From: Corticimicrobacter sp040137905
Lineage (GTDB): Bacteria > Pseudomonadota > Gammaproteobacteria > Burkholderiales > Burkholderiaceae_B
Reading direction: 5' to 3'
DNA length: 64,000 nucleotides
Assembly: GCF_040137905.1 (NCBI RefSeq)
Contig: NZ_JBEFDG010000021.1
Coordinates: forward strand, 44,990 to 108,989
Position 1 is the first letter of the stretch, and the number at the start of each line of letters is the position of its first letter. Under the pieces are notes generated by a model. That model was given only the letters and a program-made list of their open reading frames with translations, did no database searches and was not told the origin of the DNA. The translations under genes and the position numbers were made by a program. This document shows, piece after piece, positions 17,476 through 25,726 of this stretch.

Positions 17476-19404
17476 ATGGGGCAGCACGCCGATCATGCCG
17501 GGCGGACTGCGGTCGCGCAGAATGTCCAGGGCATCATGCAGTTCCTGCAGCAGCATCCGCCGTTCGACCAGATGGAGCAGTCGCACCTGCTGGCACTGGT
17601 CGAACACGCCAGTCTGGGTTTTCATGCGGCCGGTTCGGTCATTGCCTGTCCGGCCGATGGCGTGGCAAAACGCTGGTACCTGATCCGCCAGGGCATGGTC
17701 GAAGGCGTGCGTGGCGAGGCCGTGCCGGAACCCGGCACGGATGGATTCAGGCTCGGAGCGGGTGATGGTTTCCCGGTGGCGGCCCTGCTGGGCGAGCGGT
17801 CGACCCGTACCACCTATCGGGCGGTGGCTGACACATTCTGCCTGCAACTGGAGCTGGATGCCTATCTTCGGCTGCTCGACCTGTCCGAGCCGTTTCGCGC
17901 CTTTGCGATGCAGGGGGCCAGCAGCCTGTTCGGGCACCTGCACCAGCAGGTACAGATGCAGGCCAGTGCCCATCTGGGGGCTCAGTATTCGCTTGATTCG
18001 CGACTGTCGGATCTGATGGCGCGCGAGCCGGTGACCTGTGCACCCGAGACGCCGCTGCGCGAGGCCGTGCAGCGCATGCACGAGCGTCAGGTGGGCAGCA
18101 TTGCCGTGACGGATGCCATGCAGCGTCCGGTCGGCATCTTCACGTTGCGTGACTTGCGGCGGGTGGTGGCCGGGGCAGACTTGTCGCTGGCAGAGCCGAT
18201 TGCGCAGGTCATGACCCCCGATCCGGTCTGTCTGTCGCCGCTGGCCACGGCTTTCGATGCGGCCCTGTTGATGACGCGACGCCATATCGCACATGTGTGC
18301 GTGACCGATGCGGCGCGGCTGGTCGGCGTGATTTCCGAGCGCGATCTGTTTGCCTTGCAGCGCGTGGATCTCGTGCATCTGGCGCGCGCCATCAGCCAGG
18401 CCGACAGTGTCGAGACGCTGGTGGAACTGCGTCCGCAACTGACGCGGCTGGTCAATGGCATGCTGGCGCATGGTGCCGACTCCGTTCAGGTGGCACGGGT
18501 CGTCACGCAATTGAATGACCACATGACGACCCGCGTCATCGAATTGACACTGGATGCGCAGGGTGATCCCGGCGTGGCTTTCTGCTGGGTGGTATTCGGC
18601 AGCGAGGGGCGCGGCGAGCAGACGCTGCTCACCGACCAGGACAACGGCATCCTGTTCGAGGCAGACAGCCCGGAGCGCGCCGAGGCCGCGCGCGCCCGAC
18701 TGCTGCCGCTGGCGCGTGCCATCAACCAGGCGCTGGATCGCTGCGGACTGACCCTGTGCAAGGGTAATATCATGGCCGGCAATCCCGAGCTGTGCCTGTC
18801 CGCGCAGGAGTGGCGCCAGCGCTTTGCGCGCATCATCCTTGAACCCGAGCCTGAAAATGTGCTGAAGGCGACCATTTTCTTCGACCTGCGCCGGCTCTGG
18901 GGGCCGGACAACGGTTTTGACCAACTGGTACGCGATCTGCTGGCCATGGTGGCAGACAGCCCGCGCTTCCAGCGCATGATGGCGCAGACGGCACTGAACC
19001 ATCGTCCGCAGACCAGTGCCATGCGCGCCTTCCTTGGACAGGCGCTGGGCGTGGGCCAGGCGCTGCTGGACATCAAGACCGAGGCACTGACGCCGTTCGT
19101 GGATGGTGCCCGCATCCTGGCGCTGGCACAGGGCATCGGTGAGGCCTCCACGCTGGAGCGGTTCCGGCTGCTGGCCGAGCGGGGCGTGATCGAGCGCAGC
19201 GATGCCGAGGCCTATGCCAAGGCGTATGGTTACCTGCAACTGCTGCGCATGCGCCAGCATCAGCGCCAGGCCCAGGCGGGTGTGGCGTTGAGCAACCGGC
19301 TTGACCCGGCCAGCCTGGATGCGCTTGACCGGCGCATCCTGCGTGAATCGTTGCGGCAGGCGCGTCATGTACAGGAACTGCTGACTTTCCGGTATCGACT
19401 GTGA
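17476..19404 (+). CDS. Putative nucleotidyltransferase with cNMP-binding and CBS domains (DUF294)
   Basis: 642 residues. Order: cyclic-nucleotide-binding-like domain (about 15-140), two CBS motifs (about 175-300) that usually bind adenosyl ligands, a DUF294 nucleotidyltransferase-like domain with GSEGRGEQTLLTDQDNG (about 375-391), and a C-terminal helical DUF294_C domain (about 490-635). The ATG at 17476 has an AGGAGA site; the frame upstream lacks one. GSxxRxE plus DxD-type acidic residues resemble GlnD-type transferases, so protein nucleotidylation or energy sensing is plausible. The following exonuclease gene is a common partner in proteobacteria. Confidence 0.9.
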   Translation: MGQHADHAGRTAVAQNVQGIMQFLQQHPPFDQMEQSHLLALVEHASLGFHAAGSVIACPADGVAKRWYLIRQGMVEGVRGEAVPEPGTDGFRLGAGDGFPVAALLGERSTRTTYRAVADTFCLQLELDAYLRLLDLSEPFRAFAMQGASSLFGHLHQQVQMQASAHLGAQYSLDSRLSDLMAREPVTCAPETPLREAVQRMHERQVGSIAVTDAMQRPVGIFTLRDLRRVVAGADLSLAEPIAQVMTPDPVCLSPLATAFDAALLMTRRHIAHVCVTDAARLVGVISERDLFALQRVDLVHLARAISQADSVETLVELRPQLTRLVNGMLAHGADSVQVARVVTQLNDHMTTRVIELTLDAQGDPGVAFCWVVFGSEGRGEQTLLTDQDNGILFEADSPERAEAARARLLPLARAINQALDRCGLTLCKGNIMAGNPELCLSAQEWRQRFARIILEPEPENVLKATIFFDLRRLWGPDNGFDQLVRDLLAMVADSPRFQRMMAQTALNHRPQTSAMRAFLGQALGVGQALLDIKTEALTPFVDGARILALAQGIGEASTLERFRLLAERGVIERSDAEAYAKAYGYLQLLRMRQHQRQAQAGVALSNRLDPASLDALDRRILRESLRQARHVQELLTFRYRL

Positions 19405-19451
19405 GCAGGCCCCGACCCGTACTGAAGTCTGGCTGAAACGATGGAGCGCGC

Positions 19452-20183
19452 ATGATGGGATTGTGGTCGAAATGGTTTGGATGTCCGACTGTGCCCGGCA
19501 AGGCGCTGGATGCTGCCTTGCAGCGGCGGTTGGCGGCGTTGCCGGTGCGGGTTCAGGCTGGCGATATCCCGCTGGCACAGCAGCCGCTACTGGTGCTGGA
19601 TCTGGAAACCAACGGCCTGGATACGCGGCGCGATCGAGTCCTGTCTATCGGTGCAGTACGGATCGAAGATGGCTGCATTCCCCTGGGCCGGTCCTTCGAG
19701 CGGATACTGTGTGTCGAGGCCAGCCTGCGCCCGGACAGTCAATTGATACACGGCCTGACCCAGGCCGATCTGGCCGAGGGCTCGGCACCTGCCGAGGCCG
19801 TGCTGGACCTGCTCGAATATGGCGCAGATGCCATCTGGCTGGCCTATCACGCAGAATTCGACCGGCGCATGCTGGCGCGCTGTGTGCGTGAAAACCTGGG
19901 GCTGGAACTGCGCCATGTCCCTTACGATGTGGCCGAACTGGCACCCATGCTGTGTCCTGATCTGGCCGTGCCGGGTGCGGGGCTGGATCACTGGATCGAT
20001 GTGTTCGACCTGCCGATGCCTGCACGGCATCATGCCGTGGCCGATGCCATGGTCACGGCCGAAATCATGCTGGTCCTGTTGCAGCGTGCCCGGATGCAGG
20101 GGCTGCGGACATGGCACGAGCTTGATGCCGCCCTGGTCCAGTGGCGAGGTCGCCGGCGTGGCGACCGTGCGCTGGTGTGCTGA
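19452..20183 (+). CDS. DEDDh 3'-5' exonuclease (DnaQ-like)
   Basis: 243 residues with the DnaQ/RNase T fold. Exo I is VLDLETNGLD near residue 49, Exo II is YHAEFDRRML, and Exo III is HHAVADAMVTAE with the histidine that defines the DEDDh subclass. It resembles the epsilon-like exonuclease often encoded beside DUF294/CBS proteins, rather than the replicative DnaQ. Forty-seven bases separate it from that gene, so the two are likely one operon. Nucleic-acid substrate unknown. Confidence 0.9.
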   Translation: MMGLWSKWFGCPTVPGKALDAALQRRLAALPVRVQAGDIPLAQQPLLVLDLETNGLDTRRDRVLSIGAVRIEDGCIPLGRSFERILCVEASLRPDSQLIHGLTQADLAEGSAPAEAVLDLLEYGADAIWLAYHAEFDRRMLARCVRENLGLELRHVPYDVAELAPMLCPDLAVPGAGLDHWIDVFDLPMPARHHAVADAMVTAEIMLVLLQRARMQGLRTWHELDAALVQWRGRRRGDRALVC

Positions 20184-20191
20184 AACAGGCC

Positions 20192-21403
20192 CTAGGGCTG
20201 GATGTCAGCCGCTGCTGGAGCGGTTCGCAGCTCGGCCCAGCCTACCAGCAGTGCGAGTGCGGACAGTGTCAGGCCTGCGCAGGTGATCCCGGTCCAGCCG
20301 TAATGCTGGAACAGTCCGGCGGCTGTCAGCGATCCCAGGGCACCGCCCGTGAAATAGCACGTCATGTAGCCTGAGTTCAGGCGGTTGCGCACTTCGGGGC
20401 GCAGCTTGAAGATGGCGCTCTGGTTGGAGACGTGCAGCAATTGCAATGCGAAGTCGAGCACCAGGATACCGATGATCAGCGCAGCCAGGGAAACGGGTGC
20501 GAAAGCCAGTACACACCAGGAACCTATCATGCCGCCCAGTCCCAGGATGCCTGCCAGCCGGGAACGACCCCGGTCGGCGAGGCGACCGGCCAGCGAGGCG
20601 GCCAGTGCGCCGAATGCACCCGCCAGGCCGAACAGGCCGATGATTGCATCCGAGTAATCATAGGGCGGTGCCGACAGCAGGAAAGCCAGCGGTGTCCAGA
20701 ACAGGCTGAAATTGGCGAATACCAGGAACCCCATCAGCGAGCGCTTGCGCAGCAGCGGCTCCTGGGCGAACAGCGCCAGTGCCGAGCGCAGCAACTGGCC
20801 GTAGCGCAGGCCGGCATTCTGCCGATAGCGTGGCAGGCTGCGGGCCAGCGCCAGGGCGGTGATGAACATGAGGCCGGCTGCCAGCAGATAGACCATGCGC
20901 CAGTCGGCAATCGACGAAATGGCACCGGCCACCGTGCGCGCCAGCAGGATGCCCAGCAGCAGGCCACTCATCAGCGTGCCGACGGCACGGCCGCGCTGCT
21001 CGGGCGCAGCCAGTGTGGCCGCCAGCGGCACCATGATCTGTGCTGCCACGGAAAACAGGCCGGTCATGGCCGTGCCCAGCAGTAGCCAGGGCAGGCCGGT
21101 CGCCAGCCCGCTGATCACCAGCCCCACGCCCGACAGCAGGATCATGCCGACGATCAGTCGGCGCTGCTCCAGCAGGTCGCCCAGTGGCAGCAGCAGGAAC
21201 AGACCCAGTCCGTAGCCAAGCTGCGCCGCCGTGACGATGGTGCCGGCGTCAGTCAGCGACAGGCCGAACTGGTCCGCGATGGTCTGCAGCAGCGGCTGCG
21301 CATAATAGTTGCTGGCCACGGCCACGCCGGTGGCGACGGACATCAGCAGAATCAGCGCCTGGCTCAGCGGAGGCTGGCCGGTCGGGGTGGATGAGGATGA
21401 CAT
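20192..21403 (-). CDS. MFS transporter (drug/H+ antiporter type)
   Basis: 403 residues, twelve predicted helices. It starts with an MFS DHA1-type segment (VASNYYAQPLLQTIADQFGLS) seen in YgaY/NepI-like exporters and keeps the loop 2-3 motif (GDLLEQRRLI). The first helix motif NYYAQPLL is typical of this subgroup. It converges on the exonuclease gene with only 8 bp between stops. No adjacent regulator, substrate unknown. Confidence 0.88.
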   Translation of the reverse strand: MSSSSTPTGQPPLSQALILLMSVATGVAVASNYYAQPLLQTIADQFGLSLTDAGTIVTAAQLGYGLGLFLLLPLGDLLEQRRLIVGMILLSGVGLVISGLATGLPWLLLGTAMTGLFSVAAQIMVPLAATLAAPEQRGRAVGTLMSGLLLGILLARTVAGAISSIADWRMVYLLAAGLMFITALALARSLPRYRQNAGLRYGQLLRSALALFAQEPLLRKRSLMGFLVFANFSLFWTPLAFLLSAPPYDYSDAIIGLFGLAGAFGALAASLAGRLADRGRSRLAGILGLGGMIGSWCVLAFAPVSLAALIIGILVLDFALQLLHVSNQSAIFKLRPEVRNRLNSGYMTCYFTGGALGSLTAAGLFQHYGWTGITCAGLTLSALALLVGWAELRTAPAAADIQP

Positions 21404-21535
21404 GGGAAGGGATACGGCGATAGGGGCACTGCATTGTAGCGGTGCTCACCTGAAATGAAGATGAAAACGGACCTGGCGCGGTGTGTGATGCCCGTGGACG
21501 CGAACGGGCGGATTCCGTGACCGGCGCCGGGAAGG

Positions 21536-21844
21536 TCAGGCTGTACGGGTGGGTGTGTGGGTGCGGTCGATGTGCCCCAGGTCGCGTGCCGGGTCGAGCC
21601 GGTCGCGTACGCGCTGCTTCAGGATCTTGGCATCGGGAAAGCCGCCGTCGGTCTTGCGATCCCAGATCAGCACGTCATCGTAGCGGACCTGGAAAATACC
21701 GCCGGTACCCGGGACGAGCGTGACGCCGGCCAGGTCGGTAGCAAAGGTCGACAGCAGTTCTTGCGCCATCCAGCCGGCACGCAGCAGCCACTGGCATTGG
21801 GTGCAGTATGTGATCGAGATGTGCGGAGCGGGATGCGATTCCAT
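21536..21844 (-). CDS. SelT/SelW/SelH-family (Rdx) protein
   Basis: 102 residues from the ATG at 21844; another ATG at 21862 is possible. It has a thioredoxin-like fold with the redox motif CTQC near the N-terminus (ISITYCTQCQW), the conserved GTGGIFQVRYDDVLIWDRKTDGGFPD, and LKQRVRD. It uses Cys instead of selenocysteine. The family has unassigned redox roles. It is divergent from yegP. Confidence 0.88.
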   Translation of the reverse strand: MESHPAPHISITYCTQCQWLLRAGWMAQELLSTFATDLAGVTLVPGTGGIFQVRYDDVLIWDRKTDGGFPDAKILKQRVRDRLDPARDLGHIDRTHTPTRTA

Positions 21845-21925
21845 GAGTCCGGGGCGGCTTTGCATTTGTTGTCGTACCGACAGGCACACTAGGGGCGCAC
21901 GGCGGCGATTTCTGGATATTATTAA

Positions 21926-21971
21926 TCGTACCGCGCACGGCTGCAATGGATGCGATGCGGGTGCGGTACGA
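21926..21971. promoter_or_regulatory. Inverted repeat in the rdx/yegP intergenic region
   Basis: TCGTACCGC (21926-21934) and GCGGTACGA (21963-21971) are perfect 9-bp arms 28 bases apart, located between two divergent genes. An AT-rich patch (21916-21926) lies just left of the first arm. It could be a paired operator; no protein is assigned. Confidence 0.35.
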
Positions 21972-22018
21972 ATGGCATGTTTTTCTGTGTATCCCATCTA
22001 CCCTCGGAGGGCGAATCC

Positions 22019-22348
22019 ATGGCGGGCTATTTTGTACTGAAAGGCAGCGGCGATCACTTCATGTTCAACCTGAAGGCCGGCAACCACGAAACCATCCTGA
22101 CCAGCCAGCGCTACAAGAGCAAGGCGGCAGCGCAGGGCGGTATCGCCTCGGTGCAGAAAAATGCCGCCGACGATGCCCGTTACGACCGCCTGGTCGCCAG
22201 GGATGGTTCGCCCTATTTCACGCTCAAGGCGGCCAATGGCGAGGTGATCGGACAAAGCGAGATGTATTCGGGCACGGCCGCACGCGACAAGGGTATCGCT
22301 TCAGTCAAGGCCAATGGCGCGACTGCGGACATTCGCGACGAGGGCTGA
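22019..22348 (+). CDS. YegP-family protein (DUF1508, UPF0339)
   Basis: 109 residues made of two tandem DUF1508 repeats of about 48 residues each: the first includes GYFVLKGSGDHFMFNLKAG and AAAQGGIASVQKNA, the second PYFTLKAANGEVIGQSEMY and ARDKGIASVKANG. CGGAGG lies 8 bases before the ATG, a very strong ribosome site. Small basic-to-neutral cytoplasmic proteins of unknown function, often stress-induced. Convergent with the downstream chemoreceptor. Confidence 0.93.
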   Translation: MAGYFVLKGSGDHFMFNLKAGNHETILTSQRYKSKAAAQGGIASVQKNAADDARYDRLVARDGSPYFTLKAANGEVIGQSEMYSGTAARDKGIASVKANGATADIRDEG

Positions 22349-22379
22349 ACCTGGGGGATATCGCTTTCATCTTCGGCTG

Positions 22380-23957
22380 TCAGGCCGGGGCTTCGCCGGT
22401 CTGTTCCGCCGGCGGACGGACCGACAGGTAGCCGATCCGGAACCCGCCCCAGTGCCTGCCTTCTACATAGATCGGGACCGACAGGTCATGCATGACTTCG
22501 CCGGTATCGCGCTTATAGGTCTGCAGCAGGAATGGCCGGGTATGCGCGCCACAGCGGCTGCCGGTACGGTCCTGGAACAGCCGCTTGGTGCGATTGTTGA
22601 CCAGGTCTGTTGCATAGTCGCCGCTCAGAGGCTGTGAATAGCGCCGGTTGTGGGTCGGGAAGTAACCCTGGTCGTCCACGGCACCGGCATAGCTGATTTC
22701 AGGCATGGCTGACAGGATAGGTTCCTGGACGGACGGCAGGACCTGATCGGTGAAACTGTCGAAGCGGGTCCGGTATTTTGGCGGGCGGGTATCGGGTATC
22801 GGCTGGTATTGCCGGTCGAACAGGGCTTCGCGTGAGATCTGCCCCGAGGCAATCGCCTGCTCGAACAGCTTGCCGACCGCGTGCGCGGCATCGGCAGCGA
22901 TGCGGCGGATGGCATCATGGCGGGTCTGTACGCCGCTCAGTGCAATCATCTCGAACAACTGTTCCGCCCGTTCGGCCAGTCGCATGGCCGAGTCCGTGGC
23001 ATGCGGCAGCGAGGCGTCGGTGCCCTGCATGCGATCGTGCACATCATCGATGGCCGTGGTGATGGCCGATGCCGTGCCGACATGCTCCCGGCTGGCGGCT
23101 GCAATGGTGTCGATTTCGCTGCCCGAGATACTGGCGTGTTCGTCGATGGCGGCCAGCAGGGCATGGACCTGCACGATCTGCTGTGCGGCCTGCTCGACAG
23201 AGCCGCTGAGGGCCGACATGTCGTGCACGGCCTGTTCGGCCTCTTCGTTGATGGTGCCCAGCATGCCGCCGATCCGTTCCGTTTCCTGCTGGGTACGCTG
23301 TGCCAGCCGGCGCACTTCGGTTGCCACCACGGCAAAGCCGGCACCATGTGCGCCGGCCCGGGCTGCCTCGATGGCGGCATTGAGTGCAAGCAGATTGGTG
23401 CTGGCGGCAATTTCGTCAATGGCGGCCGTGATGCCGTGGATACCCTGGGCGCGTTCCTGGAGGTTGCGCAGGCTGCGTGCGGCTGTCTCGGTATCCTGAC
23501 TGGCAGCCTTGATGTGCGCCAGTCCCTGGTCAGCAGTCTGGCGGCCCTGCGCACTGTTGTCGCGTACTTCGCGGGCCAGTTGGGCGGCCCGTTCGATGCC
23601 GACGGCAATCTGGTCGGATGCAGTGGCACTCTGGCGGGACTGGTCTGCGATCCGGTCTGCGGCCTCGATATCCTGATCGACCTTCTGCTTGATGGTGTCG
23701 ATGAAATGCGAGGTTTCGGCCGCTCCGATCATGATCTGATCGATGGCGGGACCTGTCTGTTGCAGCCATGACTCGCTGCCCTGGCGGCGGCGCAGCAGGT
23801 GCCATGCCGGTAGCGACAGGACGGCACCTATCGCCGCAGCCAGCCACGGTGGCAGGCCGGGCACATAGGTGGTGAGGGCGGCAGAAGTCAGTGCTGCAAG
23901 CAACAGGGCTGCCGCCAAGGCACCTGCGGTACGCAGCTTGGGTGGATATGCCCGCAT
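22380..23957 (-). CDS. Methyl-accepting chemotaxis-type receptor with C-terminal sensor-like domain
   Basis: 525 residues. The first 60 hold two hydrophobic segments with almost no periplasmic loop. A methyl-accepting signalling domain follows (about 70-330, hairpin tip TNLLALNAAIEAARAGAHGAGFAVVATEVRRL around 188-220). The last 180 residues form a separate domain (RTRFDSFTDQVLPSVQEPIL ... GYFPTHNRRYSQP ... PFLLQTYKRDTGEVMHDLSVPIYVEGRHWGGFRIGY), which resembles the Cache/PAS-like sensor carried C-terminally by some proteobacterial receptors. Thus the input domain is cytoplasmic and behind the signalling tip, the reverse of Tar/Tsr. No CheR-binding pentapeptide. Confidence 0.9.
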   Translation of the reverse strand: MRAYPPKLRTAGALAAALLLAALTSAALTTYVPGLPPWLAAAIGAVLSLPAWHLLRRRQGSESWLQQTGPAIDQIMIGAAETSHFIDTIKQKVDQDIEAADRIADQSRQSATASDQIAVGIERAAQLAREVRDNSAQGRQTADQGLAHIKAASQDTETAARSLRNLQERAQGIHGITAAIDEIAASTNLLALNAAIEAARAGAHGAGFAVVATEVRRLAQRTQQETERIGGMLGTINEEAEQAVHDMSALSGSVEQAAQQIVQVHALLAAIDEHASISGSEIDTIAAASREHVGTASAITTAIDDVHDRMQGTDASLPHATDSAMRLAERAEQLFEMIALSGVQTRHDAIRRIAADAAHAVGKLFEQAIASGQISREALFDRQYQPIPDTRPPKYRTRFDSFTDQVLPSVQEPILSAMPEISYAGAVDDQGYFPTHNRRYSQPLSGDYATDLVNNRTKRLFQDRTGSRCGAHTRPFLLQTYKRDTGEVMHDLSVPIYVEGRHWGGFRIGYLSVRPPAEQTGEAPA

Positions 23958-24116
23958 GGTCTCCTCCTGGCGGGTGGCGAAAATTATTGTCTTTTTGGAC
24001 TGATTTTGTCTGATTGTATCGTTCGGACGGCGCTTTTCGTGGCACTTAGACCAAGGGATAAGGCAGCGCTTGTCTGCCCGGGCCTGTAGGCATGGAAAAG
24101 CAGGGGCTGATTTGCC

Positions 24117-25049
24117 CTATGCCTTGTGACGCCACTCCCAGAATGCAATCGCGATTCCGCTGCCGCAGATCATGGCAATGCCCAGCCAGGTGGTGGTGTC
24201 CGGAAACTGGCGCCAGACCAGCCATCCTGTAAAGGTGGCGCTGACGATCTGCAGGTAGGTATAAGGTGCCAGCATGGAGGCCGGGGCGTGGCGGTAAGCG
24301 GCGATCTGGAGCAGATGACCCAGCGCACCGCTGAGCCCGGTCGACAGCATGACCAGCCACACCGTGGGCGGCAGGGCTGCCAGTTCGGCCTGCAGCCGGC
24401 CCAGGCCATAGAAGGGCAGCAACACCGACAGCAGGCAGGTGCCGACCATGCCGCTCCAGACCAGCGAGGTCAGTGGGTGATCGCGGGCAATACCGCGTGT
24501 GGCGATGAACTGGCCTGCCAGCAGACAGGCCGCCAGCAGCGCGAACAGGACGCCGATCGGATGCAGTCCTCCGCTCGGGCGCACGATGACGAGCACGCCC
24601 AGAAACGCCACGCCGGCGGCGATCCAGCGCGACAGCCGGGGGCGTTCGCCGAGCAGCCATGGGGCGGCGCACAGCACCAGCAACGGTGCCAGGAAAGCGA
24701 TGGCGGTGAACTGTGCCTGGGGCAGGTACGAGAGGGCCATGAATACACTGAGCGTTGCCCCCAGCATGAGTACGCCGCGCAGGAGCTGACGGTGCGGTAC
24801 GGTGCTGCGGAACAGGGACCGGCCCCGCGCCGGCATGAAAATACCGACGACCAGCACGAGATGCATGGCATACCGGAACCAGGCAACCAGCAGCAGCGGG
24901 CCGCCTTCGCCCATGGTCCATTTGCTGCTGGCATCCAGACAGGAAAGAACCACCGAGGACAGGGCCAGCAGACCTACGCCGAGCAACGCAGAAGAGCCGC
25001 TCTCGCCGGATCGCGAGGCGGCAACGTCGCGGGCGTTGGCGCGGAACAT
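24117..25049 (-). CDS. DMT/EamA-family transporter
   Basis: 310 residues, ten hydrophobic helices in two EamA repeats. The start at 25049 is set by CAGGAGAATCCC just upstream. The first helix carries CLDASSKW, and helix 3 FMALSYLPQAQFTAIAFLAPLLVL, as in drug/metabolite exporters related to RhaT and YedA. Substrate unknown. Divergent from bacterioferritin. Confidence 0.9.
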   Translation of the reverse strand: MFRANARDVAASRSGESGSSALLGVGLLALSSVVLSCLDASSKWTMGEGGPLLLVAWFRYAMHLVLVVGIFMPARGRSLFRSTVPHRQLLRGVLMLGATLSVFMALSYLPQAQFTAIAFLAPLLVLCAAPWLLGERPRLSRWIAAGVAFLGVLVIVRPSGGLHPIGVLFALLAACLLAGQFIATRGIARDHPLTSLVWSGMVGTCLLSVLLPFYGLGRLQAELAALPPTVWLVMLSTGLSGALGHLLQIAAYRHAPASMLAPYTYLQIVSATFTGWLVWRQFPDTTTWLGIAMICGSGIAIAFWEWRHKA

Positions 25050-25122
25050 GGGATTCTCCTGAGACAGAGGGCGAGTTATAGCATGGGTGTAAGAATCAGG
25101 CGCAATAACCATCGACATGGCA

Positions 25123-25142
25123 GGTATAGGCAGTGCCATACC
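25123..25142. repeat. Hairpin in the exporter/bfr intergenic region
   Basis: GGTAT-a-GGC AGT GCC-ATACC forms an 8-bp stem with one bulged A, 55 bp upstream of the bacterioferritin start. It lies where an operator or leader hairpin would be. It does not match the iron-box consensus I know for Fur. Confidence 0.35.
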
Positions 25143-25196
25143 CCTGTGTCATACTGCCGCCATCATCAAATATTGCCCAACAGAGAGGGTGCGATC

Positions 25197-25661
25197 ATGC
25201 AAGGAAACCCCGAAGTCATCGACTATTTCACCAAGCTGCTGCGTGGCGAACTGGCCGCACGCGACCAGTACTTCATCCATTCACGCACCTACGCGCACCT
25301 GGGGTTCAGCAAACTCTACGATCGCATCAACCATGAAATGGAAGAGGAAACCCAGCACGCCGACGCGTTGCTGGCACGCATCCTGTTCCTCGACGGCAAG
25401 CCCGATATGCGTCCTTCCGAGTTCACGCCGGGGGCCGATGTGCCTGATATGCTGCGCAAGGATCTGGCGCTGGAGTACGAAGTGCGCGCTGCGCTGCGCA
25501 AGGGCGTCGATATCTGCGAACGTGCCGGCGACTATGTCAGCCGCGACGTGCTGGTCGCGCAGCTCAAGGATACCGAAGAGGACCATGCCTACTGGCTTGA
25601 GAAGCAACTGGGCCTGATCGAGAAAATGGGCCTGGAAAACTACCTGCAGTCCCAGGTCTGA
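25197..25661 (+). CDS. bfr: Bacterioferritin-like ferritin lacking the heme-ligand methionine
   Basis: 154 residues, 24-mer iron-storage protein. By alignment to E. coli Bfr from memory, the ferroxidase residues are kept: Glu18, Glu51, His54, Glu93 and the EEDH group near 127-130. Met52, which binds the intersubunit heme, is Thr here (EEETQHAD), so this subunit probably carries no heme or pairs with a Met52-containing partner, as in two-subunit bacterioferritins. GAGAGG precedes the ATG. A good terminator follows. Confidence 0.93.
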   Translation: MQGNPEVIDYFTKLLRGELAARDQYFIHSRTYAHLGFSKLYDRINHEMEEETQHADALLARILFLDGKPDMRPSEFTPGADVPDMLRKDLALEYEVRAALRKGVDICERAGDYVSRDVLVAQLKDTEEDHAYWLEKQLGLIEKMGLENYLQSQV

Positions 25662-25701
25662 TTTCCTGAGCGTGCCGCCAGCGCGGTACTTGCTGTCAGA
25701 C

Positions 25702-25726
25702 GGGCGCGATTTCGCGTCCTTTTTTT
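25702..25726 (+). terminator. Intrinsic terminator after bfr
   Basis: GGGCGCG and CGCGTCC form a 7-bp stem (one G-T pair) around ATTT, followed directly by seven T. The T-run overlaps the stop codon of the convergent MFS gene. Confidence 0.75.

Noticed and set aside
17455..19578. 707-residue open frame on the minus strand
   Set aside because: Complement of the DUF294 gene in a GC-rich frame; composition is that of a shadow and no family fits.
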